Assembly: GCF_000426045.1 (NCBI RefSeq)
Contig: NZ_AUEP01000006.1
Coordinates: 186,001-250,000 of the forward strand
Origin: Marmoricola sp. URHB0036
GTDB taxonomy: Bacteria; Actinomycetota; Actinomycetes; Propionibacteriales; Nocardioidaceae
Direction of reading: 5' to 3'
Length of the DNA: 64,000 nt
Shown piece after piece: positions 17,677 to 25,496 of this stretch (positions within the stretch are counted from its first letter, which is position 1; the number at the start of each line of letters is the position of its first letter). Made by a program: the position numbers and the translations under genes. Below the pieces are notes generated by a model. It did no database searches. It was not told the DNA's origin and saw only the letters and a program-made list of their open reading frames with translations.

Positions 17677-17988
17677 TCAGTCCTTGGCGGTGCTGTGCGG
17701 TGCGACGTGCACGAGGTCCTGGTAGTCGGGGTGGTGCTCGATCCAGGACTTGATGAACGGACACAGCGGCACGACCTCGTGCGTGCCCTCGCGGCGTACG
17801 TCGTCCAGGGCCTCGCGGGCGAGCGTCGAGCCGACCCCCATCCCCTCGCACCGGTCATCGACCTCGGTGTGGGTGAACACGATGAGCTTGTGGGTCAGCT
17901 GGTACTCGGCGAAGCCGACCTGCTCGCCGTCGATGTACGCCTCGTAGCGGTGGGCGTCCTCGTTCTTCTTCACCTGCACGTCTGCCAT
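17677..17988 (-). CDS. GNAT-type N-acetyltransferase (YjdJ-like, short)
   Basis: A 103-residue member of the short GCN5-related family: RYEAYIDGEQVGFAEYQL, FTHTEVDDRCEGMGVGSTLAREALDDVR containing the acetyl-CoA loop, and CPFIKSWIEHHPDYQDLV at the end. This C-terminal CPFI..WI..HP..Y signature is typical of the YjdJ group. It sits directly upstream of the monooxygenase on the same strand with a 4-nt gap, so they are co-transcribed. Substrate unknown. Confidence 0.85.
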   Translation of the reverse strand: MADVQVKKNEDAHRYEAYIDGEQVGFAEYQLTHKLIVFTHTEVDDRCEGMGVGSTLAREALDDVRREGTHEVVPLCPFIKSWIEHHPDYQDLVHVAPHSTAKD

Positions 17989-18044
17989 GCGTCCATCCTC
18001 GCGACCGGGTCAAGCGGCCGCGTGCGCGGGTCCCGGCACCCGAG

Positions 18045-18347
18045 TCAGGTCAGCATCCGGACCACCGCGACGACGACGCTCGCGGCGATCAGCGCCACCA
18101 CGAGCGGCACCCGGATCAGGAGCAGCACCAGCCCCAGGCCGACCCCGGCGGCACGGGCGTCGATGACCAGGTCGTGGCCGGAGGAGAAGGTGCTGGTGAC
18201 CACGAGTCCGGTGAGCAACGCGGGTGTCAGCAGCGCGATGACGCGCGTCAGCGCCTGCGGAGGCTCGACGCCGCCGGCGAGAGTCGGGCCCACCACCTTC
18301 AGGGCGATCGTCCCGGTCGCCAGCACCAGCACCAGCACCCAGGTCAT
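18045..18347 (-). CDS. azlD: AzlD family branched-chain amino acid exporter subunit
   Basis: A 100-residue protein with three to four hydrophobic segments, matching the small AzlD subunit. With AzlC it exports branched-chain amino acids or analogues. Its ATG overlaps the azlC stop (ATGA), which fixes the start at 18347. Confidence 0.88.
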   Translation of the reverse strand: MTWVLVLVLATGTIALKVVGPTLAGGVEPPQALTRVIALLTPALLTGLVVTSTFSSGHDLVIDARAAGVGLGLVLLLIRVPLVVALIAASVVVAVVRMLT

Positions 18348-19000
18348 GCCGCATCCTTGAGTCCGAGCAGAGCTGTCGCCGCGGCCGCGAGGACCGGCAC
18401 ACCCTCGGGCGTGACCGGCACCAGCGCCAGGGCCACGACGGCGGCTGTCGCTGCCACGACGAGCTGCCGCCCAGCGGTGCGCAGCTCCGGGACCAGCAGC
18501 CCGAGGTAGAAGACCGGGAAGAGCACATCGAGTCCCCACGAACCCGGATCGGCCAGCGTCGAGGCACCCAGCGCCCCGACGACGGTGCCGAGCACCCAGC
18601 CGGCGTACTGGAGCGGCGCCGACCACACCACGACCTCGGCGTCGAACCTGCCCTCACCGCGGTGCGCGAGGGCGAAGGAGGCATCGACCACCAGCATCCC
18701 GGCGAGTGCTCGACGAAGTGGCGAACCCGACAGCGACGGCGCGAAGGCGAAGCCCATCGGCAGGAAACGGGCGTTGGCCAGCAGTGCCGTCCCTGCAGCC
18801 AGGGCAACACCCCCGCCGCCGGTGAGCACGGTCAACGCACCGAACTGGGCAGCACCGGACCAGACGACGGCGGACATCACGATGACAGGACCCGCGCCGA
18901 GGACAGGAGCGGCCAGCACCCCGAACGTGACGCCCAAGGCGGCAGTCGGCAGCGCGAGCGTCGCAGACGCGCGCACCGCCCGGGCCTTGCTCGACGACAT
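18344..19000 (-). CDS. azlC: AzlC family branched-chain amino acid permease
   Basis: A 218-residue membrane protein with the AzlC signature: LPTAALGVTFGVLAA, VWSGAAQFGAL, and ANARFLPMGFAFAPSL in the middle. It pairs with AzlD to form the BrnFE/AzlCD exporter of branched-chain amino acids. It is divergent from a CGNR regulator across 67 bp that contain a 9-bp inverted repeat, so it is probably controlled by that regulator. Confidence 0.9.
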   Translation of the reverse strand: MSSSKARAVRASATLALPTAALGVTFGVLAAPVLGAGPVIVMSAVVWSGAAQFGALTVLTGGGGVALAAGTALLANARFLPMGFAFAPSLSGSPLRRALAGMLVVDASFALAHRGEGRFDAEVVVWSAPLQYAGWVLGTVVGALGASTLADPGSWGLDVLFPVFYLGLLVPELRTAGRQLVVAATAAVVALALVPVTPEGVPVLAAAATALLGLKDAA

Positions 19001-19027
19001 GTGACACCACCTCCGAGATCGACGTTA

Positions 19028-19059
19028 ACTAATGGCCATCAGCCTGTAAAGCCATTAGT
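19028..19059. promoter_or_regulatory. Inverted repeat between azlC and CGNR regulator (candidate operator)
   Basis: ACTAATGGC (19028-19036) and GCCATTAGT (19051-19059) are perfect complements 14 bp apart. The right half overlaps the -10 of the regulator gene. It is likely the operator of the CGNR protein. Confidence 0.6.
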
Positions 19060-19061
19060 AT
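19056..19061 (+). promoter_or_regulatory. -10 element of first CGNR gene, leaderless
   Basis: TAGTAT ends 6 nt before the GTG at 19068. Confidence 0.6.
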
Positions 19062-19067
19062 CTTCGT

Positions 19068-19652
19068 GTGTCCACAGTGGGTTCTCGCGTGGCGACGGTG
19101 CGGCTGGTCGGCGGTCGGCCGTGCCTGGACCTCGTCAACACGGTGAGCTGGAGGGGTGACGCCGCCCGCCTGGAGGACCACTTGGTCGACCCGTCGGACG
19201 CGCTGGTCTGGTGCGAGCGGGCGGGCGTGCTCACCGCGTCGGAGACGCGCACGCTGGCGGGGATCGACGTGCGCACGCCTCTCGTCGCGCTGCGAGAGAC
19301 GCTGACCGCGCACCTGGTCGACGCCGACCCGCCGCGGCTGCCCCCGCTCGAGGCTGCCATCAGGGACGCTCTCCAGCACAGTGTCCTGGTCCCGATCGGT
19401 GATCGGGTGGCGTGGCAGGTCACGGCCCTGGACCGACGTACGCCGGCGCGCCGGGTCGCGCTGGACCTGCTCGACCAGCTGAGCGATCCTCCCGGTCCGA
19501 TCCGTCTCTGCGGCGACCCCGCCTGCGGGTGGGCCTACGTCGACACCAGCCGTGGCCACCGGCGGCGCTGGTGCAGCTCGGAGGACTGCGGCAACCGCGA
19601 ACGGGTGCGGCGTCACGCCGCCCGCTCCGTGAACAGCCCTCGTCAGGCCTAG
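19068..19652 (+). CDS. CGNR zinc-finger (ABATE domain) regulator
   Basis: A 194-residue protein with an N-terminal ABATE domain (GGRPCLDLVNTVSWRG near the start) and a C-terminal CGNR zinc finger: RLCGDPACGWAYVDTS, then RRWCSSEDCGNRERVRRH. The Cys pairs bind Zn and the basic end contacts DNA. These proteins are treated as stress-related transcription regulators. Its position divergent from azlCD suggests it controls that exporter. Translation probably starts at the leaderless GTG. Confidence 0.87.
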   Translation: MSTVGSRVATVRLVGGRPCLDLVNTVSWRGDAARLEDHLVDPSDALVWCERAGVLTASETRTLAGIDVRTPLVALRETLTAHLVDADPPRLPPLEAAIRDALQHSVLVPIGDRVAWQVTALDRRTPARRVALDLLDQLSDPPGPIRLCGDPACGWAYVDTSRGHRRRWCSSEDCGNRERVRRHAARSVNSPRQA

Positions 19653-19699
19653 CGCCTCCCGCGCCGTCAGTGGCCGGACGTATCGGTCAGGGCTGGCGG

Positions 19700-19773
19700 C
19701 TGATTCTGGGGGCTGGCGGGCAAAGTACTGCCTGCCAGCCCTCGGTTTCCCCGGACGTCCGGGGAAACCGAGG
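19700..19773. terminator. Two hairpins, one a 34-bp perfect palindrome
   Basis: A GGGCTGGCGGGCA/TGCCTGCCAGCCC stem (about 19710-19740, one mismatch) is followed by a perfect, loopless 34-bp palindrome at 19740-19773 centred between 19756 and 19757. It lies between convergent genes and probably terminates both. Confidence 0.75.
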
Positions 19774-19776
19774 CCC

Positions 19777-21375
19777 TCAGTACCCGTCCTGCTTCCGCAG
19801 CGGCTTCGGTCGCCCGTCGGGGTCGTGGAGGAGCAGGTAGGGGATCCTGGCGGCGGCCCGGGTGAGGGGGCCGAGCTGGGGTTCCTGGAGGCGGCGGAGG
19901 CGGCCGGGGGGTCGTTGGCCGACCTGACCGTTGGCGTGCCAGTCGTCGAGGCGGCGGGCGGTCTCGGCGTACGCCGCGAACATGCCCTCGGCGTCGACAC
20001 AGTCACCCATCACCTCCAGCAACGACTCGTCATCGACCTCCCGGTCGAGGTGCTCGGCCGCGAGGGCGAGTCGCAGCCGGCGTACGTACGGAGAGTGGTC
20101 GTCCGCCGACGGGTCCACCACCGCTGCGGTCAGCTCCGAGTCGTGGGTCCACGAACGGCGGTTGAAGTTGTCCGACCCGGTCGTGGCCCAGGTGTCGTCG
20201 ATCAGGCACACCTTCGCGTGCACGTAGACGGGCGTGCTCCGGTGGTTCTCGATGCCGTACATCGCGACCCGGTCGGGAGCGGCTTGCTGCATCTGGCGCA
20301 TCGCGCGGACCCGTCCGAGCAGCTGCGGCGTCCGGGCCATGAACCCCGCCTGGTCGGTGAACAGCGGCACCACCGCGACCACGCGCAGGTCCGGGTGTCG
20401 GTGCAGCGCCTCGGTGAACAGGTCCCCGACGTGGTGGCCCCAGAGGTACTGGTCCTCGACGTAGATCAGCTTCTCCGCCTTCGAGACGGCCTTGGTGTAG
20501 CCGCGCGCGACGCTCCGCTCCCCGCCACGGGCGAAGGGGTAGTCGCGGCCGCGCCGCAGGTTGGGATAGGTCCGCAGCAGCTGGACGACGTGCGTGGCTC
20601 CCTCGGGTGAGGGCGGAGGTGGCGCCTGCTCGGGCAGGGGGTCGGGCGACATGTCCATGCGGAGCAGCTTGTCCTGGGTCCAGTAGAGCGGGTGCCGGGT
20701 GAGCCGGGTCGGGTCCTCCCACCGCTCGCGGAACACCGTTTCGACGTCGTACACCGCCGGCCCGGAGATCGCCGCCATCACGTCGTGCCACGGCGGCGTC
20801 TCGCCGTACTCGGGCGCCATCTCGAGGGCCTGCGGGTCGCCGAGGTGCTCGGCGTCGTCGCGCCGCGAGTGGCACAGGTCGATCCCGCCGACGTAGGCGA
20901 TGTCGTCCTCCGGTCGGTCGCGGTAGCGGATCACCACCAGCTTCTGGTGGTGCGAACCGCCCGTGCGCACGCGCATGTCGAGGAGCGCTTCTGCGCCCCG
21001 GCTCTGCAGCTGCCGCCCGAGCAGCCGGTTCTCCTCGGCACTGAAGTTGAGCATCTCCATGTGGGAACGCCAGATCAGGCCGCGTACGTCGACCCCCCGC
21101 TCGTCGGCTCGCCCGAGGACCTCGACCACCTCGGACCCGGGCTCCCCGGTCAGCTGCTCGTCGGCGTCGCCCTGCCAGTCGGTGAACAGCACGAGGTCGC
21201 CCGGTCGAGCAGCCTCGATCCGCTCGTAGAGCTCGGCGAAGTAGGTGCTGCCGTGGACGAGGGTCCGGACCAGGTTGCCCTCCGACCAGGCCGTCTCGCC
21301 CGGGTGCCGGTCGTCCAGCCGCGTCTGCGCGTTGGCGCGCTCCGACGTGGAGAGCAGCCAGTCGGTGTGCCTCAC
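19777..21375 (-). CDS. Phospholipase D-like protein
   Basis: A 532-residue phosphatidyltransferase/phospholipase with two HKD sites: SHHQKLVVI followed by AYVGGIDLC (about 140-165), and VYVHAKVCLIDDTWATTGSDNFNRRS (about 390-415). The first site keeps His-x-Lys but the usual Asp is less clear. No signal peptide is seen, so it is probably cytosolic or peripheral to the membrane. The start is GTG at 21375, overlapping the stop of the upstream DUF6328 gene (GTGA); longer versions are out-of-frame shadow. Confidence 0.85.
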   Translation of the reverse strand: MRHTDWLLSTSERANAQTRLDDRHPGETAWSEGNLVRTLVHGSTYFAELYERIEAARPGDLVLFTDWQGDADEQLTGEPGSEVVEVLGRADERGVDVRGLIWRSHMEMLNFSAEENRLLGRQLQSRGAEALLDMRVRTGGSHHQKLVVIRYRDRPEDDIAYVGGIDLCHSRRDDAEHLGDPQALEMAPEYGETPPWHDVMAAISGPAVYDVETVFRERWEDPTRLTRHPLYWTQDKLLRMDMSPDPLPEQAPPPPSPEGATHVVQLLRTYPNLRRGRDYPFARGGERSVARGYTKAVSKAEKLIYVEDQYLWGHHVGDLFTEALHRHPDLRVVAVVPLFTDQAGFMARTPQLLGRVRAMRQMQQAAPDRVAMYGIENHRSTPVYVHAKVCLIDDTWATTGSDNFNRRSWTHDSELTAAVVDPSADDHSPYVRRLRLALAAEHLDREVDDESLLEVMGDCVDAEGMFAAYAETARRLDDWHANGQVGQRPPGRLRRLQEPQLGPLTRAAARIPYLLLHDPDGRPKPLRKQDGY

Positions 21376-21839
21376 GAGGGCTCGGACCGGTGCAGCAGCA
21401 CGAGCGGCAGGACCACCCAGCCGAGGGCGTAGAACACGAACACCAGGCCGCCGGCGACGAAGCCGGCGGTGTCGTCGACCACCACGCCGAAGATCAGCAC
21501 GACGACGGAGACCAGCGTCAGCCCGAGGGAAGCCAGTCCGGTCTTGGCGAAGAAGGCGCCGACGCGCACGAGGGTCTGCTTCTCGTGCTTGGCGAAGAGC
21601 ACGCGGTGCAGCGAGACCGGTGCGGTCATCAGCCCGATGGTCAGCACCGCCAGACTGAACGCGACCAGGTACTCCACCCGGTGCAGGTCGCTGATCTCTG
21701 CGAAGCGCTGGCTGAACGGCAGCGTCAGCAGGAACCCGGCCAACACCTGGATGCCGGTCTGGGCGACCCGCAGCTCCTGGATGAGCTCGGACCAATTGCG
21801 GTCGGCGCGTTCGACCTCGGTCTCGTCGCGCCCGTTCAC
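21372..21839 (-). CDS. DUF6328 family membrane protein
   Basis: A 155-residue protein beginning NWSELIQELRVAQTGIQVLAGFLLTLPF, the hallmark of the DUF6328 family, with four hydrophobic segments. The role is unknown. It is translationally coupled to the phospholipase D gene, so it may anchor or regulate that enzyme at the membrane (inference). Confidence 0.8.
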   Translation of the reverse strand: MNGRDETEVERADRNWSELIQELRVAQTGIQVLAGFLLTLPFSQRFAEISDLHRVEYLVAFSLAVLTIGLMTAPVSLHRVLFAKHEKQTLVRVGAFFAKTGLASLGLTLVSVVVLIFGVVVDDTAGFVAGGLVFVFYALGWVVLPLVLLHRSEPS

Positions 21840-21855
21840 ACCGGCAATCTAACCG

Positions 21856-22827
21856 TCACGCATCCAGGCCGGCCTGCTGCCGCACCCAGTCCCACATCGC
21901 GCCTCGCTCCGCGTCGCCCGTCCGCGTGCGCCGCAGCAGGTGCGTGGGCCTGGGTCGCCGGTCGTGCCAGAGCTGGCCCGAGCGTGGCTGGGGGGCGGTG
22001 GCGGCCAGCCAGACGGTGGTGTCGGCCCCGCCCTCCGCGTCCCGGAGCAACGGCCCGGTCAACCGGTGGAACCGCGGCAGGGACTCCTCCACTCCCGGAG
22101 TGTCGGCCCAGCCCGGATGGGTGGCGTGCACCCCGATGCCGGCGCCGGACCACCGGCGCGCCAGCAGCGGCAGGAGCTCCACCTGGGCGCGTTTGCTGCG
22201 GGCGTAGGCAGTCGTCGGGGAGTAGTCGCCTCGGCGGTACTCCGGGTCGTCCGCGCGCAGCGCCTGTCCGTACATGCCGCCCGAGGTCACGAAGATCGTC
22301 CGGGCGCCGTGGCCGGCGAGGGTCGGGACGAGCAGCTCGGTCATCAGCACCGGGCCGAGCAGGTGCAGCGCCATGGTCAGCTCGTGCCCCTGCGCTGACT
22401 CGGTGCGGGTCGCGGGCATCGCGCCCGCGTTGTGCACGAGCACGTCGAGGCGGTCCACGTCGAGTGCGGTCGCGAACCGGCGTACGTCCTCGAGGTCGGA
22501 GACGTCACAGCGGTCGACGTGCACCTCGGCGCCGGGCACGGCCGACTCCAGGCGGCGACGGACGTCGGCACCCTTCACCTCGTCACGTACGACGAGCCGC
22601 ACGGCCGCCCCGAGACGGGCGAACCCCTCCGCGGTGGCCAGGCCGAGGCCGGAGGTCGCGCCGGTGACCGCGGCCGTCCTCCCGGCCAGTGCACCGGGCG
22701 ACGGGTCCTCGGGCCACCCCGGGAGCCGGCTGCGCACGGCCGGCCCGATCCGCGTGAACCCCGGCGCGACGGTGCGATCCATCAACGTGTCGACGCCGGA
22801 CGCCAGCAGCTCGGGGAGGGAGGCCAT
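21856..22827 (-). CDS. Short-chain dehydrogenase/reductase (DHRS12-like)
   Basis: A 323-residue SDR with an N-terminal extension of about 45 residues, the cofactor motif TGATSGLG, the NAG motif, catalytic Ser in VTSGGMY and YARSK. The set resembles DHRS12/retinol-dehydrogenase-like enzymes. NADP is likely because of the RLVVRD segment at the end of beta-2. Substrate unknown. A -10 TACGGT ends 6 nt before the ATG, with GGAG in between. Confidence 0.87.
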   Translation of the reverse strand: MASLPELLASGVDTLMDRTVAPGFTRIGPAVRSRLPGWPEDPSPGALAGRTAAVTGATSGLGLATAEGFARLGAAVRLVVRDEVKGADVRRRLESAVPGAEVHVDRCDVSDLEDVRRFATALDVDRLDVLVHNAGAMPATRTESAQGHELTMALHLLGPVLMTELLVPTLAGHGARTIFVTSGGMYGQALRADDPEYRRGDYSPTTAYARSKRAQVELLPLLARRWSGAGIGVHATHPGWADTPGVEESLPRFHRLTGPLLRDAEGGADTTVWLAATAPQPRSGQLWHDRRPRPTHLLRRTRTGDAERGAMWDWVRQQAGLDA

Positions 22828-22833
22828 GGCTCC

Positions 22834-22839
22834 ACCGTA
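22834..22839 (-). promoter_or_regulatory. -10 element of SDR gene, probably leaderless
   Basis: TACGGT on the minus strand ends 6 nt before the ATG at 22827. Confidence 0.5.
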
Positions 22840-22883
22840 GTCAGCGCCTCCACTGACCCGGGCGTCAGTAGCGGCCAGCCTGC

Positions 22884-23312
22884 TCAGAGCTTGGCGAGGG
22901 CCTCGCGCAGGCCGGACTCGGCCTCGTCACCGAGCTTCTTCAACGCCGGCTTGAACAGCGGGGCCACCAGCTTGCCGAGACCCTTGAACTCGAAGTCGGC
23001 GGTGTAGGTGACCCGGGAACCGGCCCCGGCGGGGGCGATCTCCATGGTGTCGTTGGCGATGACCGAGGAGTTCTCGCCACGCAGGGCGAACCGTGAGTCG
23101 GGCTGGTGCTCGACCACCTCGTAGGTGAGCTCGGTCTCGCGACCCATGAACTTCGAGGTGTTGTGGTAGGTGGTGCCGACCCCGCCGTCACCCGAGACCC
23201 GCTCGGTCTTGACCGTGCCCGGGTCCCACTCGTTGGTGGTCGTGAAGTCGCTGAGGTAGGCGAACACCGCTGCCGGTGCGGCCGTGGTGTCGACACTGCG
23301 CTGGAGCTTCAT
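22884..23312 (-). CDS. SRPBCC (polyketide cyclase-like) protein
   Basis: A 142-residue START/Bet v1-type fold: VDTTAAPAAVFAYLSDFTTTNEWDPGTV at the N-terminus, and a C-terminal helix with KPALKKLGDEAESGLREAL. Such proteins bind hydrophobic ligands; the role here is unknown. Its ATG overlaps the stop of the upstream 154-residue gene, so the two are coupled. Confidence 0.85.
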   Translation of the reverse strand: MKLQRSVDTTAAPAAVFAYLSDFTTTNEWDPGTVKTERVSGDGGVGTTYHNTSKFMGRETELTYEVVEHQPDSRFALRGENSSVIANDTMEIAPAGAGSRVTYTADFEFKGLGKLVAPLFKPALKKLGDEAESGLREALAKL

Positions 23313-23773
23313 CTGGTTCCTTCGTTGTCGGTCGTGGGGACGGCGGTCGCCTCGTGGTGACGACGCCCATGGGTACGGCGGTCTTCCTTCATCTCCGCCT
23401 CGAACAGGTGGCGTCGTCCGGACACCAGCTCCTGACGAGCGGAGTGCTCGAGGTCGCGGAAGGCCGAGTAGTAGGTGTCGTCGTACTCCTCGACGATCTG
23501 AAAGCTCCAGCGACCCTCGAGCACGTTGCGCCCGACCAGCTCGCGCTCGATCCGGTCGGCGAGGTCTCCGTGACCGGCCTCGCGCAGCTGGTCGACCGCT
23601 TCACCGAGCGTCAGGTCGGCGGTGCCGCAGCGACGGTGGAACGCGTAGAGCAGCCCACGCGCCTCCTCGACCACCTCGAACGCCTCGGACAGCTTCCCGA
23701 GCGCGGCCACCGTGGCATCGTCCGTGCCGTCGGGTCGCTGGTGCTCGGGGGAAGGTCGGTCGGCGGGCGTCAT
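23309..23773 (-). CDS. Conserved hypothetical, helical, coupled to SRPBCC gene
   Basis: A 154-residue soluble, strongly charged and mostly helical protein (FEVVEEARGLLYAFHRRCG; LADRIERELVGRNVLEG; ending in a His/Arg-rich tail). I do not recognise the family with certainty. An internal ATG at 23773 is preferred over the longer frame, whose extra N-terminus is low-complexity. It overlaps the SRPBCC start by 4 nt. Confidence 0.7.
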   Translation of the reverse strand: MTPADRPSPEHQRPDGTDDATVAALGKLSEAFEVVEEARGLLYAFHRRCGTADLTLGEAVDQLREAGHGDLADRIERELVGRNVLEGRWSFQIVEEYDDTYYSAFRDLEHSARQELVSGRRHLFEAEMKEDRRTHGRRHHEATAVPTTDNEGTR

Positions 23774-23813
23774 TGCTCGGGACGTACCCGGCGCGGTGGT
23801 CGCCAAACGAGGC

Positions 23814-24230
23814 TCAGCCCTGGCCCTCGCCGGCGATGTTGACCATCCAGCCGACCCCGAACTTGTCGGTCACCATCCCGAAGGTGTCGCCCCACATCTG
23901 CTTCTCCAGAGGCACGGTGACCTCCCCGCCTTCGGAGAGCTTGTCCCAGTAGCCGCGGAGCTCGGCCTCGTCGTCCCCGCTGAGGCTGACCGCGAAGCCG
24001 CCGGACTCGCCGGCCTCCATGCCGGGCGGGGTGTCGGAGGCCATCAGGGTGAAGCCCGCAGGAGTCTCGAGCTGCCCGTGCATGATCAGGTCGGCCTCGG
24101 GCCCGGAGTCGTCGCCGAAGTCGCCGAACGTGTTCACGTGGAGCTCTCCACCGAGGGCTTCGCGGTAGAACTCCAGCGCCTGGCGCGCGTTGTCCTTGAA
24201 GTTGAGGTAGGGGTTGAGCGTGCTGCCCAT
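23814..24230 (-). CDS. VOC family protein, PhnB-like
   Basis: A 138-residue protein of the PhnB/3-demethylubiquinone-type VOC group: LNPYLNFKDNARQALEFYREALGG, then GMEAGESGGFAVSLSGDDEAE and WGDTFGMVTDKFGVGWMVN. Often annotated glyoxalase-like; no reaction can be stated. A Shine-Dalgarno GAGAGGAGC precedes the ATG. Confidence 0.87.
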   Translation of the reverse strand: MGSTLNPYLNFKDNARQALEFYREALGGELHVNTFGDFGDDSGPEADLIMHGQLETPAGFTLMASDTPPGMEAGESGGFAVSLSGDDEAELRGYWDKLSEGGEVTVPLEKQMWGDTFGMVTDKFGVGWMVNIAGEGQG

Positions 24231-24263
24231 GACAGGGCTCCTCTCGGTGACTGTCTTCGGAGA

Positions 24264-25427
24264 CTAGTCCCGGCGACTGACAGTCAGGTGCGGGCGACGG
24301 CGTACGGGGCCGGGCAGGTCGTAGCGCGCGCGACGCCGCAGCGAGCTCCCGGCCTGACGAGTCCACGGGGCGAGCTCGATGCCGGCGTCGACGATGTTGC
24401 GCAGGCTCACCACGACCCCGCCGTACTCGTGCCAGTGAGACTGCGCCAGGGCATCGGTGGCGAGGTCGCCCACCAGCCGGCCGAGCTGGTCCCGTACCTC
24501 CACGAGGGCCGTCTCGTCGCCGGCCGCGATGGCCGTCGCCGACGTGGTGAGCAGCCCTTGCACCTCGGTGCGGAACGAGTCGTCCCAGACATTGGCGTCC
24601 TTCGCACTCGTGCCGATCGTGCGCGCCAGGCTGATCGCCTCGGCCACCGCCTCCTCCAGGAGCTGCAGTGCGCGGCGCATCTCCTCGAGGTCGTCGGGCT
24701 GGCTGCGCCGCGGGTTGAGCCGACTGCTCTCATGGGCCTGCCGCAGCAGCCCCCAGGCGTGGTCGATGTCGAGGTCGACCTCGCGGCAGCTGCGCATCCA
24801 GGCCTCGACGTCGTCCTGGTCGAGGTCGCGGCCCGGGTCGCCCAGCCCCGTGGCCATCAAGCCGAGTGTGTCGGCGAGGTGCTGCGGCAGGTGGTGGGCG
24901 TAGGTCCGCGCCGCCCGGTCGCGCAGCGGTGGCCACACCACGAGGTTGACGGCCAGGCCGACGACCACGCCGACCGAGGTGTCCAGCAGTCGACCTGCCA
25001 GCAGGTGCGACTCACCGATCACGTTGGTGGCGAGTACGACGATCCCGGTGGTCGCGACCGTCGTGGACTCCTCCTCCAGCCACCGGTGCCGCCCGAGCAG
25101 GAACGCCACGGCCAGCATCACGCCCATGCCGAGGGGCCCGACGCCGAACAGGCTGCCGGACGCCCAGGCGAGCAGGACGCCGAGGAACGTCGCGACAATC
25201 TGCTGTCCGCCGCGCGAGACCGTCCGGTAGACCGTGGCGTGCACGACCAGCACGGCTGCCCAGGGTGCGAGGAAGGGTTGGTCGAGCCCCAGCACGTCGA
25301 TCGCGACGACCCAGGCGATCACCCCGGCCAGTGCGGTCTTGGCATGCTGCGCCCAGTCGGCCACCTCGACGGCATCAGGCTTGCGCAGCCGTGACCACCG
25401 GGGCCGACGCCCCTCCCAGAACGTCAT
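24264..25427 (-). CDS. FUSC family membrane protein (aromatic acid exporter type)
   Basis: A 387-residue protein with about six membrane segments in the N-terminal half (25-170) and a long soluble helical C-terminal half, as in FUSC/YccS-like proteins related to aromatic acid exporters. Motifs include HAKTALAGVIAWVVA and VGVVVGLAVNLVVWPPLRDRA. Substrate unknown. Confidence 0.82.
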   Translation of the reverse strand: MTFWEGRRPRWSRLRKPDAVEVADWAQHAKTALAGVIAWVVAIDVLGLDQPFLAPWAAVLVVHATVYRTVSRGGQQIVATFLGVLLAWASGSLFGVGPLGMGVMLAVAFLLGRHRWLEEESTTVATTGIVVLATNVIGESHLLAGRLLDTSVGVVVGLAVNLVVWPPLRDRAARTYAHHLPQHLADTLGLMATGLGDPGRDLDQDDVEAWMRSCREVDLDIDHAWGLLRQAHESSRLNPRRSQPDDLEEMRRALQLLEEAVAEAISLARTIGTSAKDANVWDDSFRTEVQGLLTTSATAIAAGDETALVEVRDQLGRLVGDLATDALAQSHWHEYGGVVVSLRNIVDAGIELAPWTRQAGSSLRRRARYDLPGPVRRRPHLTVSRRD

Positions 25428-25496
25428 CTGCTGCTCGTACCCACATCCCGGGCGTTCTCAAACGACCCGGGGATCAGCAGACCCGGTGGAGCGCGG

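Noticed and set aside
17673-17858. N-terminal extension of the monooxygenase
   Set aside because: This part is the out-of-frame shadow of the GNAT gene; the FAD motif sits correctly after the GTG at 17672.
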